A stretch of 64,000 nucleotides of DNA. Origin: Paracoccus liaowanqingii. Its GTDB lineage: Bacteria; Pseudomonadota; Alphaproteobacteria; Rhodobacterales; Rhodobacteraceae. The stretch spans positions 62,001 through 126,000 of the forward strand of contig NZ_CP040762.1 of the NCBI RefSeq assembly GCF_004683865.2. Direction: 5' to 3'. Under the pieces are notes generated by a model. That model saw nothing but the letters and a program-made list of their open reading frames with translations. It ran no database searches and was not told where the DNA came from. The position numbers were made by a program, and so were the translations under genes. Positions 7,320-16,836 of this stretch are shown piece after piece; position 1 is the stretch's first letter; every line of letters begins with the position of its first letter.

Positions 7320-9284
7320 ATGCGCAGGATCTTCCAGAACACGACTGCCATCGCAGCCTGCCTCTCCTTGCTGGCCCCACACATGGCAGCAGCTCAGACG
7401 GCAGCTGATGGCGATGCACAGGTGGTGCAGCCCTCCGCAGCAGACGCACCGCAAACCACTGCGACTGAGGCAACCAAATCGGATGCCGCGCCTGTTGACG
7501 GCGAGACCGCTGCCGAGACAAGCTCTGATGACGCTGTCGATGCAGGGCCTGCAGCCGCGACGACAGCCGCCGAGGCCCAAACGACTGCAGCAGATGTGGA
7601 GGCCACTTCCGAGACAGCTGCTGAAGCGACTTCCGAAGCCGACCCCGCAGGAAATGAAGCGGCGCTGGACGAGGCCATGGCTGCGGAGCAAGACGGTACC
7701 GAGGGTGCTACAACTGAAACGACCGGAGCTTTGTCGGAAGCGGAAATGACCGCCACGGATACCGATAGCGCGATCGACGCCACCACGTCGACCACCGCTG
7801 AAGCGACTTCGGCTGAGACGACTGCAACAGGCGCGCAAGCCACTTCCGATGCGGCGGGGGCGGAAGCTACCGCCGACGCCGACGCCGCCGGCAACGAGGC
7901 GGCGCTGGACGAGGCAATGGCTGCGGAGCAAGTCGGCGTCGAGGGGACCACTCCCGAGGCGAGCGGGGCGGCGTCAGAAGCGGAAATGTCCGCTCCGGAG
8001 CCTGATAGCTCAGTCGAAGCCACGACATCGACCAGCGCTGAGGCTGCTTTAACGGAAACGACAACGACCTCTCCTGTCGGAGCTGAAGCCGAAGCCGACA
8101 TGTCCGGTGCTGATACGGCGACGACAACTGCTACCGGGGCCGACGCGACTGAAACTGCGACCCAAGGCGAAGCCGCGGTCGGGTCGGATGCAACCGATAC
8201 AGATGTGGCACCGGAGGCCACTACCGAGGTCAGCGACGCACCCACCGCGGCCGCGTTGGACGATTCGGCCAGCGCCGAGATTGTCGAGGAAGAGGTAACC
8301 GAAGAAAACAGTCGCTCGTCCAACGAGGATTTCGCCACCACTCTGCAACAGGCCACCTCGATCGACGGCAGTCAGGAGCGTTCCAGCGACAATGACGACA
8401 GCAATGATTTGACCAAGGCTATTCTGCTGGGCCTGGGCGGTGTGGCTGTGGGTGCAATGCTGAGCAACAACCGCCAGGTCGCGCTGTCGACCTCTGACCG
8501 TATCGTCGTGACACGTCCCGATGGCACCCAGCAACTGATCAAGGATGACGTCGCTTTGCTGCGCCAGCCGGGCTCAACCGTTGCAACCGAGAACTTCGAT
8601 GACGGATCTTCGCGCACCGTCGTTATGCGCTCGGATGGCAGCCGCGTCGTAACGATCCGAGATGCCGATCTGCGCGTCCTGCGCCGCACGCGGATCTCGG
8701 CTGACGGCACGCAAACTATCCTCTTGGACGAGACCTCGGTTGTGGAGCCTGTTGATGTCGCAAGCCTGCCAAGCCCAGCCCAAAGCTTTGGTGGCGCCAC
8801 TACCGATCTGGACGAAGCACAACTGCGCGATGCCCTTATGGGAGAATTGGCCGTCGACCGACGTTTCAGCCTAACGCAAATCCGCGACATCGCGGAGGTT
8901 CGTTCGTTGGTCGCTTCCGTAGACGTTAATGCCGTCACGTTCGAGACAGACTCAGCAGCCATTGACGCTGACCAAGCCAAGATGCTGACAGCCCTGGGGA
9001 ACGTCATCCGCGACGCGATCGATAGTAATCCGAACGAGATTTTTTTGGTCGAGGGGCATACGGACACCGTAGGTGACCCCGCGGCCAACCTCGCCTTGTC
9101 AGACCGTCGCGCCGAGTCCGTTGCGCTGGCCTTGAGTGAGTACTTCCAGGTTCCGCCGGAGAACATGGTCGTTCAGGGTTATGGCGAGCAGTTCCCGAGG
9201 ATCCTGCAGGAAGGCGACGTTCGCGAAAACCGACGAGCATCGGTCCGTCGCATTACCGATCTCTTGCAGACTGCTTCCAACTAA
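7320..9284 (+). CDS. OmpA-family protein with long Ala/Thr/Glu-rich stalk
   Basis: Start ATG 7320 has AAGGA nine bases upstream and gives a signal peptide (cleavage near PHMAAAQ). Residues about 30-345 are low-complexity (Ala, Thr, Glu, Asp, Ser) and contain an 80-residue tandem duplication (units begin at residues 111 and 191, both GNEAALDEAMAAEQ). A short hydrophobic glycine-rich segment (about 363-380, AILLGLGGVAVGAML) is followed by beta-rich repeats (VVTRPDGTQQL, VVMRSDGSRVV, ISADGTQTI). The C-terminal OmpA domain (about 535-645) has VEGHTDTVGD and NLALSDRRAESVA with the Asp and Arg that bind peptidoglycan. No beta-barrel is evident. It probably links peptidoglycan to the envelope through a long extended stalk. 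Followed by a terminator. Confidence 0.85.
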   Translation: MRRIFQNTTAIAACLSLLAPHMAAAQTAADGDAQVVQPSAADAPQTTATEATKSDAAPVDGETAAETSSDDAVDAGPAAATTAAEAQTTAADVEATSETAAEATSEADPAGNEAALDEAMAAEQDGTEGATTETTGALSEAEMTATDTDSAIDATTSTTAEATSAETTATGAQATSDAAGAEATADADAAGNEAALDEAMAAEQVGVEGTTPEASGAASEAEMSAPEPDSSVEATTSTSAEAALTETTTTSPVGAEAEADMSGADTATTTATGADATETATQGEAAVGSDATDTDVAPEATTEVSDAPTAAALDDSASAEIVEEEVTEENSRSSNEDFATTLQQATSIDGSQERSSDNDDSNDLTKAILLGLGGVAVGAMLSNNRQVALSTSDRIVVTRPDGTQQLIKDDVALLRQPGSTVATENFDDGSSRTVVMRSDGSRVVTIRDADLRVLRRTRISADGTQTILLDETSVVEPVDVASLPSPAQSFGGATTDLDEAQLRDALMGELAVDRRFSLTQIRDIAEVRSLVASVDVNAVTFETDSAAIDADQAKMLTALGNVIRDAIDSNPNEIFLVEGHTDTVGDPAANLALSDRRAESVALALSEYFQVPPENMVVQGYGEQFPRILQEGDVRENRRASVRRITDLLQTASN

Positions 9285-9307
9285 TCGGTCTGATAACCAA
9301 GGCTTGC

Positions 9308-9336
9308 TGGCGGTCCCTTGACGGGACCGCCATTTT
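9308..9336 (+). terminator. rho-independent terminator after the OmpA-family gene
   Basis: TGGCGGTCCC (9308-9317) pairs with GGGACCGCCA (9323-9332), loop of five, followed by TTTT. Confidence 0.85.
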
Positions 9337-9554
9337 CAACACCGCAGTCCAAGACGATCGGGCTATCCGGGTGGTAGGCCAACCGAGCCCTGCCAAGGAT
9401 GATCCTCGGCCGAAAAAGCTGAGCTCCCAACTTAGTCCTGCAGATCCATGTTTAGACAGCTTATGCGATATCATTCCAATATCAATTCATCTAATGATTG
9501 CAGAAGTGGAGCCGCACCCTCTATCTGAACATCGACGCTTGGGAGAAGGCAGAT

Positions 9555-9998
9555 ATGGTTAAGTATATGTTAGCAGTGTCTGTCACCATGATTATTGCGG
9601 CCTCTGCGCAAGCTGGCTGCGTCGGAACTGTTGTGGCGGGGCAATGTGCCGAGGCACTCGCAGATAGCCCCTATCTGGCAATGTCCCGCCATGAAATTTC
9701 CGGCTACCAAGGTAGTTCAGGCTTTGTCTATCGAGATGACCTGAATAGTCCGAGTGAACTGAACGGTAACCGTATAGACCTGGCAGCCAAAAGGCGCGAC
9801 GCTCAAGGCTTGGACATTGGTGGTACGCAAGACCAGGATCTGGATCAGTACAGTGACACCATTTTTGGCAACCAAGGAACGCCTCTCAGCACGGCGTCCT
9901 GCTCTAGCTCCACGGAAATGGAAAGGAGAAGGGAGACCCAAGCGAGCTTCTGGGCCTTGGCATCTTTCCATAAGTGTTGGCCCCGGCCCGAACAGTGA
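9555..9998 (+). CDS. small secreted protein of unknown function
   Basis: ATG 9555 (GAGAAGG upstream) begins a signal peptide (MVKYMLAVSVTMIIAASAQA). The mature part is short and polar with three or four cysteines (GCVGTVVAGQC near the N-terminus), Asp/Gln-rich in the middle (GGTQDQDLDQYSD). The last 35 residues (RRRETQASFWALASFHKCW) look unlike the rest, so the natural C-terminus may have been lost by a frameshift. 147 residues; no family recognised. Confidence 0.5.
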   Translation: MVKYMLAVSVTMIIAASAQAGCVGTVVAGQCAEALADSPYLAMSRHEISGYQGSSGFVYRDDLNSPSELNGNRIDLAAKRRDAQGLDIGGTQDQDLDQYSDTIFGNQGTPLSTASCSSSTEMERRRETQASFWALASFHKCWPRPEQ

Positions 9999-10429
9999 GC
10001 AACCATAAGGCCAGTGGCGTGGCGTAAGTCCGACGAACGAAACGCCCCGAAGCTGGTCGGCACAAAACGTCGCGCTTGCGGCGCAAATCGACCACGGTGT
10101 CGACGAACAGTTGATGAAAGACCAGCCACTGCGATCGCCGCAGGCGTCGGCGCCGAGCCAAACCGAGCATGGCAAGGAGGGCGATTGCCTACTTTCCACA
10201 TGACAGCACTCCACGCACCCTGCGAAGCGAATAACTTGCATGCTCTGCGCACAAACTTACAAAAATCAGCTGCAGGTTATTCTTGGCAACCCTAGGGAGA
10301 TCCGCGCGTTCTCTTGGATATGTGAGTGCGGCATATGGCGCCGCCCAAGGCCAAATTTCCCAGTCAGGGCATAACACGCAGCCAGCCAGCAGCCGCGACC
10401 GTCAATAGCTTGCAGCAAGGAAGTTCAAT
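9999..10429. other. intergenic region, no gene recognised
   Basis: About 430 bases. Minus-strand frames contain Arg/Leu-rich stretches that could be a decayed gene, but no family match is visible. The end holds the ribosome binding site (AAGGAAG) of the LpoA-like gene. Confidence 0.4.
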
Positions 10430-11638
10430 ATGCTTACCTCCCCCAATACCCCGACAGTCTCGGGCCCATACCGTGCCATCCTGAAGACCGGGGCGATCAT
10501 CTCTGCCCTCTTCCTTGCTGCTTGCGATACGACTGCGGCCACCGACCGCGCCTCCGGCCCCGAGATTGGCCAGCTGATCAACCCTGCCGAGCCGCTGCGG
10601 GTCGCGCTGCTGGTGCCGGGGGGGAACGGCTCCCCAGATTTAGAGTGGCTGGCTCGAAGCTTGAAGAATGCCGCCCGCATGGCGGCGGGCGATGCTGAGG
10701 ACGTCAGTGTCGACCTTCGGATCTACGACACGGCGGCATCGGCTGAAACCGCCGTGGCTCAGGCAAATGCAGCTGTCGACGCCGGCGCACAGATCATCCT
10801 TGGCCCGTTGTTCGCCGAAAGCGCGAATGCCGTCGGCAACGCGATGATGCCGCGCAACATCAATGTATTGACCTTTTCCAACAACACACAAATTTCTGGC
10901 GGCAATGTTTTTATCTTGGGCAACAGCTTTGACAATATTGCGGATCGGCTGGTGGGCTATGGCACGCGGCAGGACAAGCGCAACATCCTGATTGTCGCCG
11001 AGGATGACGTGGCAGGCCAGCTTGGCGGTCGGGCAATCGAGAACGCCATCAAGCGCAAAGGGGCTCACTTGGCCGGCCGCGTGAACCACCCTGTTTCCAT
11101 CCGCGGGATCAATGCCGTGGCACCCCGGATCGCGCAAGCCGCTGGTTTGGACCAGGTTGACGCCGTCTTCATGACTGCGAACACCCATGCCGTACTGCCT
11201 TATCTAACTGAGACCCTTGCAGCGGCGGGCGTCCGCTCGCCGGGCATGCAGATGATGGGCCTGACCCGGTGGGACCAGCCGAACGACCGGTTGAGCATGC
11301 CGCAGTTGGCCGAGGGCTGGTTCGCCATTCCCGACCAGAGCCTGCAGCGCCAGTTCGAGGCGCGCTATATCCAAGCTCATGGCGAGGCGCCCCATCAGCT
11401 TGCATCGCTGGCCCATGACGGGGTGGCGGCCATCGCCTCTCTGGCCCGCGATGGTCGGCGTAACGCATTGACGACTAGTGGGCTGACACAGCGGGCGGGC
11501 TTTTCCGGCATTGGCGGGGTTTTTCGGCTGCAGCGGGACGGCACCATTCAGCGCAGCTTGGCCGTGGCAACTATTCGCAACGGCCAGCTGGTGATCCTCG
11601 ATGCTGCTCCCCGCAACACGCGGGGCTTCGGATCGTGA
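10430..11638 (+). CDS. LpoA-like penicillin-binding protein activator (lipoprotein)
   Basis: The N-terminus has a signal sequence with lipobox LAAC (Cys near residue 28). The mature part has the periplasmic-binding-protein type I fold of the LpoA / branched-chain amino acid receptor superfamily: VALLVPGGNG, ALAQANAAV-like helix, QIILGPLFAESA, NVLTFSNN, then a second lobe with DAVFMTANTHAVLPYL and MMGLTRWDQPND. In Rhodobacterales a chromosomal gene of this family normally lies near rsmI; here it stands alone, so this is probably an extra copy. Likely role: outer-membrane lipoprotein that stimulates peptidoglycan synthase. 402 residues; AAGGAAG ribosome binding site. Confidence 0.8.
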   Translation: MLTSPNTPTVSGPYRAILKTGAIISALFLAACDTTAATDRASGPEIGQLINPAEPLRVALLVPGGNGSPDLEWLARSLKNAARMAAGDAEDVSVDLRIYDTAASAETAVAQANAAVDAGAQIILGPLFAESANAVGNAMMPRNINVLTFSNNTQISGGNVFILGNSFDNIADRLVGYGTRQDKRNILIVAEDDVAGQLGGRAIENAIKRKGAHLAGRVNHPVSIRGINAVAPRIAQAAGLDQVDAVFMTANTHAVLPYLTETLAAAGVRSPGMQMMGLTRWDQPNDRLSMPQLAEGWFAIPDQSLQRQFEARYIQAHGEAPHQLASLAHDGVAAIASLARDGRRNALTTSGLTQRAGFSGIGGVFRLQRDGTIQRSLAVATIRNGQLVILDAAPRNTRGFGS

Positions 11639-11809
11639 CGGCGGAAAGGTGCAGCAGAATGCCCACCCACGTCTCGGATCATCTTGCACCTTCTGACCAG
11701 CCGTCAGACGAGTGATATGAATTCGCCGTCGCTCGTGAACGAGGTTGGCGCTACTGCCGGTCAGGAGCTGCGCCTGGTGAGGCTTGGTGCGGACAAAGCA
11801 AGTCTTCAC

Positions 11810-12016
11810 GCAGATGACGAGCGCCCCCGTTTGACGGATTTGGTTGATCCATGCCGCATAGGTCTCGTTAACAACAAGCTCCTTGGGGGCATCGTTCATT
11901 CGGATGTGAGCAAGTTCAGTATTGCCCCGAGCCGGTCGGACTGTGATCGATCTTATGAGGGAGGCGTTGAGCGTGATCTTCCTATCATAGCCGTACTCGG
12001 CGATCTCGATGAACAT
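11810..12016 (-). pseudogene. FlbD-like small protein, 3' end lost
   Basis: From ATG 12016 the minus strand reads about 67 residues (MFIEIAEYGYDRKITLNASL, then VVNETYAAWINQIR) with the shape of FlbD-like or small beta-strand proteins that start with a short 'I-LNA--I--I' pattern. Beyond this the frame stays open into the antisense of the LpoA-like gene with no coding character, so the original stop seems lost. Could also be a chance frame. Confidence 0.35.
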
Positions 12017-12119
12017 GCGCTTTTTTCAAGGCAGGTCAGCGTTCAGGGTAGGCATACAGCCTGAACTTGCTGAAGGCCAATCCATCAAAGGCAGTCTTCA
12101 GCCGCGCCAACCTCAGAGG

Positions 12120-13343
12120 TTATCGCATAGGTTGGGCTCCTTCTCCCCGCGCGGGGGAGACGTCCGTAGCATCGGCGCCGTCGGCGCCCAACTCCTGGGC
12201 ATCAGTCCTACCGTCATCCCCCAAGGTCGGGGGAGCATCCCCCGCGAGGAAATTGGCGAACTTCTCCCCTCCCGGGACATGATCTGCCAGGACGCGCATC
12301 ACGACCAGTACAGGTACCGCGATGACCATACCAATCACCGACCATAGCCATGCCCAGAGCGCGACTGCCAGAAACACCACCACCGTGTTCATCTTCAGTC
12401 TACGAGAGACGAAGTATGGAGTGATGAGTTGCCCTTCCAAGGCTGTAAGTCCCAGATAGGTCAGAGCCACCATGGCCGGCCAGAACAACCCCGGCATGAC
12501 GACGATCGCGACAAGTCCAGCAGTGGCAACGCCGGTGATGGCGCCCAGGTAGGGGATGTAGTTCAACAGGAAGGCCCCAAGGCCGAAGAGAAGCGCGCCG
12601 GGCATCCCCCACGCCCACATGGCCAGTCCAACGGCAATACCCAGGCCAATATTGATGATGGTGATCGCACCCAAGTAGTTGCCAAGCGAGTCCTCAATCT
12701 CCCGCAGAGCCAAATAGGCCCCGCGCTTGTCGCGGAGCCGGTCGAAGCTCTGCAGGATCTTGAGATAAAGAAGATCGCCCGACGCGATCATGAAGAACAG
12801 CAGGATCATGGTAAACACCACCTGCCCCAGCAGCAAAGGCGCGGTCTTCATGACCATCCCGAGGGTCGTCTCCCGCTCTTGTTCCACCAGAATGGCTGCA
12901 GGCTGATCGGGACCCGCTTCAGGAGCCTGAGCGGTATCGATGGTGCGGGCAGCCTCCCGTAGCCCGGACAGACTTTCACCGATGCTGTCGAATTTCTGAT
13001 CAAGCTGATAGGAGATGATCGGCAGTCGGCTCATCGCCTGGCCAAGCGGTCCGCTGGCTGCATAGCCAATTACTGCCATGCTCGCCAGTATCGAGAGCGT
13101 GATGCCGGTAGCGGTGAGCACATCAGGCACTCCACGTCGCTGCGCTAAGCGGCGCAAAGGCGTGAAGACAAAAAACAACAAAGCTGCCAATGTCACAGGC
13201 ATCAAGAAATCCCGACCTTCAGCAATTGCTGCAAACGCTAATATGACAAAAATGCCGATGACAGCCCAATTAGCCAATCGAGGGACAGAGCTTTCCTCAG
13301 CAACTCTCTGACCTGAATATGCCACTTTTCCTCGATCTGACAT
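12120..13343 (-). CDS. AI-2E family transporter (PerM/UPF0118-type permease)
   Basis: 407-residue membrane protein with the layout of the AI-2E exporter family: two or three N-terminal helices (WAVIGIFVILAFAAIAEG, then FLMPVTLAALLFFVFTPL), a soluble segment (residues about 115-165), and a block of helices with the conserved region GMPGALLFGLGAFLLNYIPY and TYLGLTALEGQLITPYFVSR. Usual length for the family is about 350-400. The C-terminal 35 residues are acidic and glycine-rich. The name reflects one characterised member (TqsA); the substrate here is unknown. It stands alone, flanked by an AT-rich upstream region. Confidence 0.85.
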   Translation of the reverse strand: MSDRGKVAYSGQRVAEESSVPRLANWAVIGIFVILAFAAIAEGRDFLMPVTLAALLFFVFTPLRRLAQRRGVPDVLTATGITLSILASMAVIGYAASGPLGQAMSRLPIISYQLDQKFDSIGESLSGLREAARTIDTAQAPEAGPDQPAAILVEQERETTLGMVMKTAPLLLGQVVFTMILLFFMIASGDLLYLKILQSFDRLRDKRGAYLALREIEDSLGNYLGAITIINIGLGIAVGLAMWAWGMPGALLFGLGAFLLNYIPYLGAITGVATAGLVAIVVMPGLFWPAMVALTYLGLTALEGQLITPYFVSRRLKMNTVVVFLAVALWAWLWSVIGMVIAVPVLVVMRVLADHVPGGEKFANFLAGDAPPTLGDDGRTDAQELGADGADATDVSPARGEGAQPMR

Positions 13344-13697
13344 TAATTACCCACCAAACGTCTATTTATTTACTTCTGAATTGCGTCAGCTTCAGTAGGC
13401 AAGAGGTCAGTTTGAGATCATCTGTGATCGCAAAACAGCTGTTGGATAATGTAGAGTACAATAGGAAATTACTATTGTTGAACCATTCAATCTAGACAAT
13501 TTTATGCAATGATAATCGGGCAAATAAGATTCGTGCTTACTATTTTTTGCCTTGAGTGATGTATTATTATGAATTTAGGACGGTCGGCAAGCAGTGACGG
13601 CCAAACGCAAAACTGCAGTTTAAATTTTTTTACGGTACTTGGTAATATGCGGGGTATTAGTGCTCTAAGTTATCAAACAGTTTTCAACCATCACGCC
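13344..13697. other. AT-rich intergenic region
   Basis: About 350 bases of distinctly lower GC than the neighbourhood. No frame with coding character. The inverted repeat AATAGGAAATTACTATT (13460-13476) is visible. It separates divergent contexts of the permease gene and the SH3/DUF1236 pseudogene. Confidence 0.5.
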
Positions 13698-13723
13698 GAA
13701 AGCAGCGCAATCCTTGCGCTGCT
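13698..13723 (-). terminator. hairpin downstream of the SH3/DUF1236 pseudogene
   Basis: AGCAGCGCAA (13701-13710) pairs with TTGCGCTGCT (13714-13723). It has the same stem core (GCAGCGCA) and relative place as the terminator of the intact paralog at 1405-1436, but the T run has degraded to TTTC. Confidence 0.65.
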
Positions 13724-13743
13724 CTCAGTTTAAATGTGCGAAA

Positions 13744-14412
13744 TCAGCGGTAAATATAGATAATGTTGCGATCCGTAGGGTTTACGAGAACGGTCTGACC
13801 GTTGATTTGAGCATACCTGTAATCAGGCTGTTCGGGCACGTCGTAGAGGGTCACTGTCTCAGGAACGCCAGCCCCTAAGACGACCTCACCATCAAGGTAA
13901 ACCGGCTCAACCGTATTTGACGTGACATAGGTCGTGACCTCTGAAGTCGGCTCCACGTTAGCCTCCGCACCAGCGACGCTTCCGATCGCCGCACCCGCCA
14001 GAGCACCGACAGGTCCGCCGATAAGTGCGCCCATGGCCGCTCCGCCCAAACCGCCGACGGCCGAGTCTTGTTCGGTCGTCGGATCCTCGGCAGGTGCTTC
14101 AATGATCGCGACGCCGACCGTCTCCCGGTTCGGATAAAGCGATACGACTTCCTCGCCCGCAGTCACGTTCAGGTAGTCGCCATAGGACCAGCCCTCGACG
14201 CTGCCCGACGCAACTTCGCACCAATTCGCGCTGTCGATGCACCCGCGAACAGTCACGTCCTCCCCTACCATGATCGCGCCGATGACCGGATGCTAAACAC
14301 CCGGGCCGGAGCGGACGTTCAAATCCGTCGACACAGTCGCAGAGGTTTGGGCCATGGCTGCAGTCGACAAGGTCAAACCGGCCACGACAGTGGCAATAAA
14401 ACGTACACGCAT
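13744..14412 (-). pseudogene. SH3/DUF1236 protein paralog with premature stop
   Basis: Reading from ATG 14412 (GGAG upstream, signal peptide ending AAMAQ), the gene is exactly as long (669 bases) as the intact paralog at 1454-2122 and aligns without gaps. Codon 40 is TAG (14293-14295) where the paralog has CAG (Gln in GPGVQHPVIG). After the stop the frame is intact to the end, with the cysteines, glycine zipper and DUF1236 region all conserved. A downstream ATG (14271) could start a protein lacking the signal peptide. The single lesion suggests recent loss. Confidence 0.9.
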
Positions 14413-14738
14413 TCCATTCTCCTCGTAGCGACAGATTGTCGCGCTACGAGTATACAACCACAGATTGCTTTGCTAGTTCCACAGATTCCTTGGCTCTCTT
14501 GTACTATTGCGCCCCCTGTGGCGGATATCGTCACGCTCGTGTGGAGAAGCTGGCTTTACGCAACAGACTTGGAAACGGATCAAAATATCCATGCCGGCAG
14601 AAACAGTGATCAAAAGTCCAAACATGGGTGGGGCAGACTGGACACTCATTTTTGCCTGATAGGCACATTATGAGGTTGGTTGGGGGAGTGCAGAAGGTGA
14701 TCCACCTTTCAGCGTTTGTGCAAATCTGCAGCAATCCA
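14413..14738. other. intergenic region, no gene recognised
   Basis: About 325 bases between the SH3/DUF1236 pseudogene and the small gene at 14739. No frame with coding character was found. Confidence 0.4.
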
Positions 14739-15008
14739 TTACCTGAAGCCAAATGACTTAAGGCTGAATCGCCACCACCAGTTTTGGCGCGACGTCAAGG
14801 TCGATGCTTTTGGAGTTTGATCCCCCAATGTCTTTTGGTCTTCAAGATCTCGAAGGGCGTCAGAGCCTGCAATGAGGTGCTCGCGCCACTTCTCCACCTG
14901 CCTGACCGAGATTGTCATTCTTTGTTCTCCATCCATCGCGACCCTTCTATTCTTGTCCAGATCAGATAGGATTTTCGCAACGGCAAGGGACTGTAGTCTA
15001 TGGTTCAT
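14739..15008 (-). CDS. hypothetical protein, 89 residues
   Basis: ATG 15008 has GGAGAG seven bases upstream. The N-terminal 60 residues (SLAVAKILSDLDKNRRVAM, then SVRQVEKWREHLIAGSDAL) look like a helical protein; the C-terminus is basic and aromatic. No signal peptide. No family recognised. It lies downstream of, and in the same direction as, the kinase-like gene at 15112-16101 with a 103-base gap. Confidence 0.5.
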   Translation of the reverse strand: MNHRLQSLAVAKILSDLDKNRRVAMDGEQRMTISVRQVEKWREHLIAGSDALRDLEDQKTLGDQTPKASTLTSRQNWWWRFSLKSFGFR

Positions 15009-15111
15009 TTCTCTCTCCAAATATAGCGTGTCCCCGTTCCTTCTGGCAGCGCATGGCCTTGGCCTTGGGAAAATACACCGTTAGCTTCCAGATAGCCGCC
15101 GAAGCAAAATA

Positions 15112-16101
15112 CTACGAATCCCTGCGGACATTCAGCGTCAAGCGGTTGACCTTGCAGTTTGCCCAATATGTCATTGCAATTTCCATCTTGGGCCGAAGCT
15201 CGGGAAGACGCGCTCCGCGCCGTAGATAAAACTCCAGCAAGTTCTTTCCGATATGAAAATGAATAGCCAGTCGCTCGATGGTGGAAATAGGGCCGTGGGA
15301 CCCGCACAAGCTATCGAAAAGCGTCCGGTCAATTCCACTTTTGCGATCTGGCGCCGGTGTCATGTCACTTTGCAGCCATACCAGCATGCGCGCGAGGTCG
15401 TGAGCTACCGGTATGGGGTCTGCGATCTCCATATCAATCCCGGTCAGGATCAGCCTTTCGCCTTCTTCTGCGATGAAGATATTCTCGGAATGAAAATCGC
15501 CATGAGATATGCCGAACTCGACCTGTTGATGATGCAGTTGTCGTGTCGTCCGCTCCATCAGGGTAAGGTGATTGCGCAGCAGCTGGGTATTAATCGACGG
15601 GTCCGATGCATACCTTGAGGCGAATTTGGACAGACTGAAATACCATTTCCATGCCTGAACGGCCCTCTTCTCGCGGCCGGTGATCAAACACCCAAGCCAC
15701 TCACCAGCACGCTGCACGATGGCTCGGCGCTGTTCCGCATCGGCTGTCAGGAAGATATCCCGCATCGGCCTGCCCGGGGCTTGGCTCATGATCAGAACAT
15801 TGCACTCCGCAAGCTCGACCAGTGCGCGGACAACCTGGTTCTCTCCGTCCATGACTTTGCCGGCTTGCCGAAGCCGCATGCTGGCTGCTTCTCGTCTTTG
15901 GGCGGCATTGGTGCCTAGGAAGCACTTCAGGAAGGCAGTGTCATTTTTATGTTGCACTTGCAGCACCTGCTGCCGAGTACCGTTGCGAAGTACACTTTCT
16001 ACGACCATGCCTTGCAAGGAGGGATGAAGATGCAACGTGGCGGGGACGACGGATGAAATATTGATGGCTAAACTCCCTCTCGGGCAAAAGCACATTGTCA
16101 T
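15112..16101 (-). CDS. APH-fold phosphotransferase (aminoglycoside/choline kinase-like)
   Basis: 329 residues with a kinase core: a beta-rich N-lobe where VLQVQHKNDTAFLKCF holds a lysine in the nucleotide-binding position, the catalytic loop GISHGDFHSENIFI (about residues 205-218) and a metal-binding loop LTGIDMEIADPIPVAHDLAR in place of DFG. This is the pattern of the phosphotransferase family that includes aminoglycoside, choline and lipopolysaccharide kinases. The substrate is not evident; no resistance-type neighbour exists. The start at 16101 lacks a good ribosome binding site, and the first 20 residues are uncertain. Confidence 0.7.
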   Translation of the reverse strand: MTMCFCPRGSLAINISSVVPATLHLHPSLQGMVVESVLRNGTRQQVLQVQHKNDTAFLKCFLGTNAAQRREAASMRLRQAGKVMDGENQVVRALVELAECNVLIMSQAPGRPMRDIFLTADAEQRRAIVQRAGEWLGCLITGREKRAVQAWKWYFSLSKFASRYASDPSINTQLLRNHLTLMERTTRQLHHQQVEFGISHGDFHSENIFIAEEGERLILTGIDMEIADPIPVAHDLARMLVWLQSDMTPAPDRKSGIDRTLFDSLCGSHGPISTIERLAIHFHIGKNLLEFYLRRGARLPELRPKMEIAMTYWANCKVNRLTLNVRRDS

Positions 16102-16316
16102 CTAATTATTACGTCAATGACACATTCCGGCAAACCTAGCTTTTTCACCATGGTAGGTGTCGGCCAGTGCGTCGTCGCGGACGGCTAGCTACTTGCCGGT
16201 GGATCGTGCTTCAGTAGTCTATGAAGAGGCGGTGAAGGATTATACGGGGCCAGAACGGTGTTCCATCCCTATGCAATTCAAACAGAGATGGTCCGGGGTT
16301 TTCGACCAGTTTTCCC

Positions 16317-16502
16317 CTCGGCCCCCTGGAGGCGAGCGACGTCGCCCGAAAAATTACGAACAGCGAGACCGTCACCGTGAGGGGGTACTGCATCGGTGGA
16401 ACCCTCATGGCGATGACGCTAGCGGTCCTCGCGGCGAAGGGGGACAAGCGGTTCCTCTCCGCCAGCTTCATGGTGTCGCTGCAGGACTTTGAGCGGGTTG
16501 GG
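16317..16502 (+). pseudogene. internal fragment of a class I PHA synthase gene
   Basis: In one frame the sequence reads LGPLEASDVARKI, then GYCIGGTLMAMTLAVLAAKG and FMVSLQDFERVG, which is the lipase-box region of PhaC with its catalytic Cys (G-x-C-x-G-G). Homology begins and ends abruptly: the upstream N-terminal 300 or so residues and the C-terminal Asp/His part are absent. It lies 3 kb from phasin genes, so the ancestral locus may have held phaC next to them. Confidence 0.75.
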
Positions 16503-16626
16503 ATAGGGAACTACAGCCCAGCCATTGTACGCGGCATATATTGCGCGTTACCAAACTCATCCTTGACGAATAACGAGAACAGCATAGCCGCTGTCCTCGT
16601 TCGTGCCTTGCTTGGGGCGCGCTAGA

Positions 16627-16836
16627 TCAGGCCAGAGACAGGTTCACCGCGCTCTCGCGATTATCTCGCCCGGACTCGATGTCAAAGCTGACTTTCTGTC
16701 CATCAGCCAGCGTACGAAGGCCCGCACGCTCAACGGCGGAGATGTGGACAAAGATGTCCTTGTTGCCGTTGTCGCTTGCGATAAAGCCGAAGCCTTTCGT
16801 TTCGTTGAACCATGTAACTGTACCGGTTGCCATCAT
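16627..16836 (-). CDS. CspA-family cold-shock protein
   Basis: 69 residues: [19 protein letters not shown] (RNP1 motif KGFGFI) and [14 protein letters not shown] (RNP2 motif DIFVH). Binds single-stranded RNA/DNA as a chaperone. ATG 16836 has AAGGA seven bases upstream. Length and motifs are complete. No operon partner. Confidence 0.95.
   Translation of the reverse strand: MMATGTVTWFNETKGFGFIASDNGNKDIFVHISAVERAGLRTLADGQKVSFDIESGRDNRESAVNLSLA

Noticed and set aside
7394..8356. 320-residue Ala/Ser/Val-rich frame on the minus strand
   Set aside because: Antisense of the low-complexity stalk of the OmpA-family gene.
10014..10295. Plus- and minus-strand frames of 85-135 residues
   Set aside because: Arg-rich, without start signals or family resemblance.
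13458..13478. AT-rich inverted repeat as a replication origin
   Set aside because: No rep gene, iterons or DnaA-box cluster nearby; one short palindrome in AT-rich DNA is not enough.
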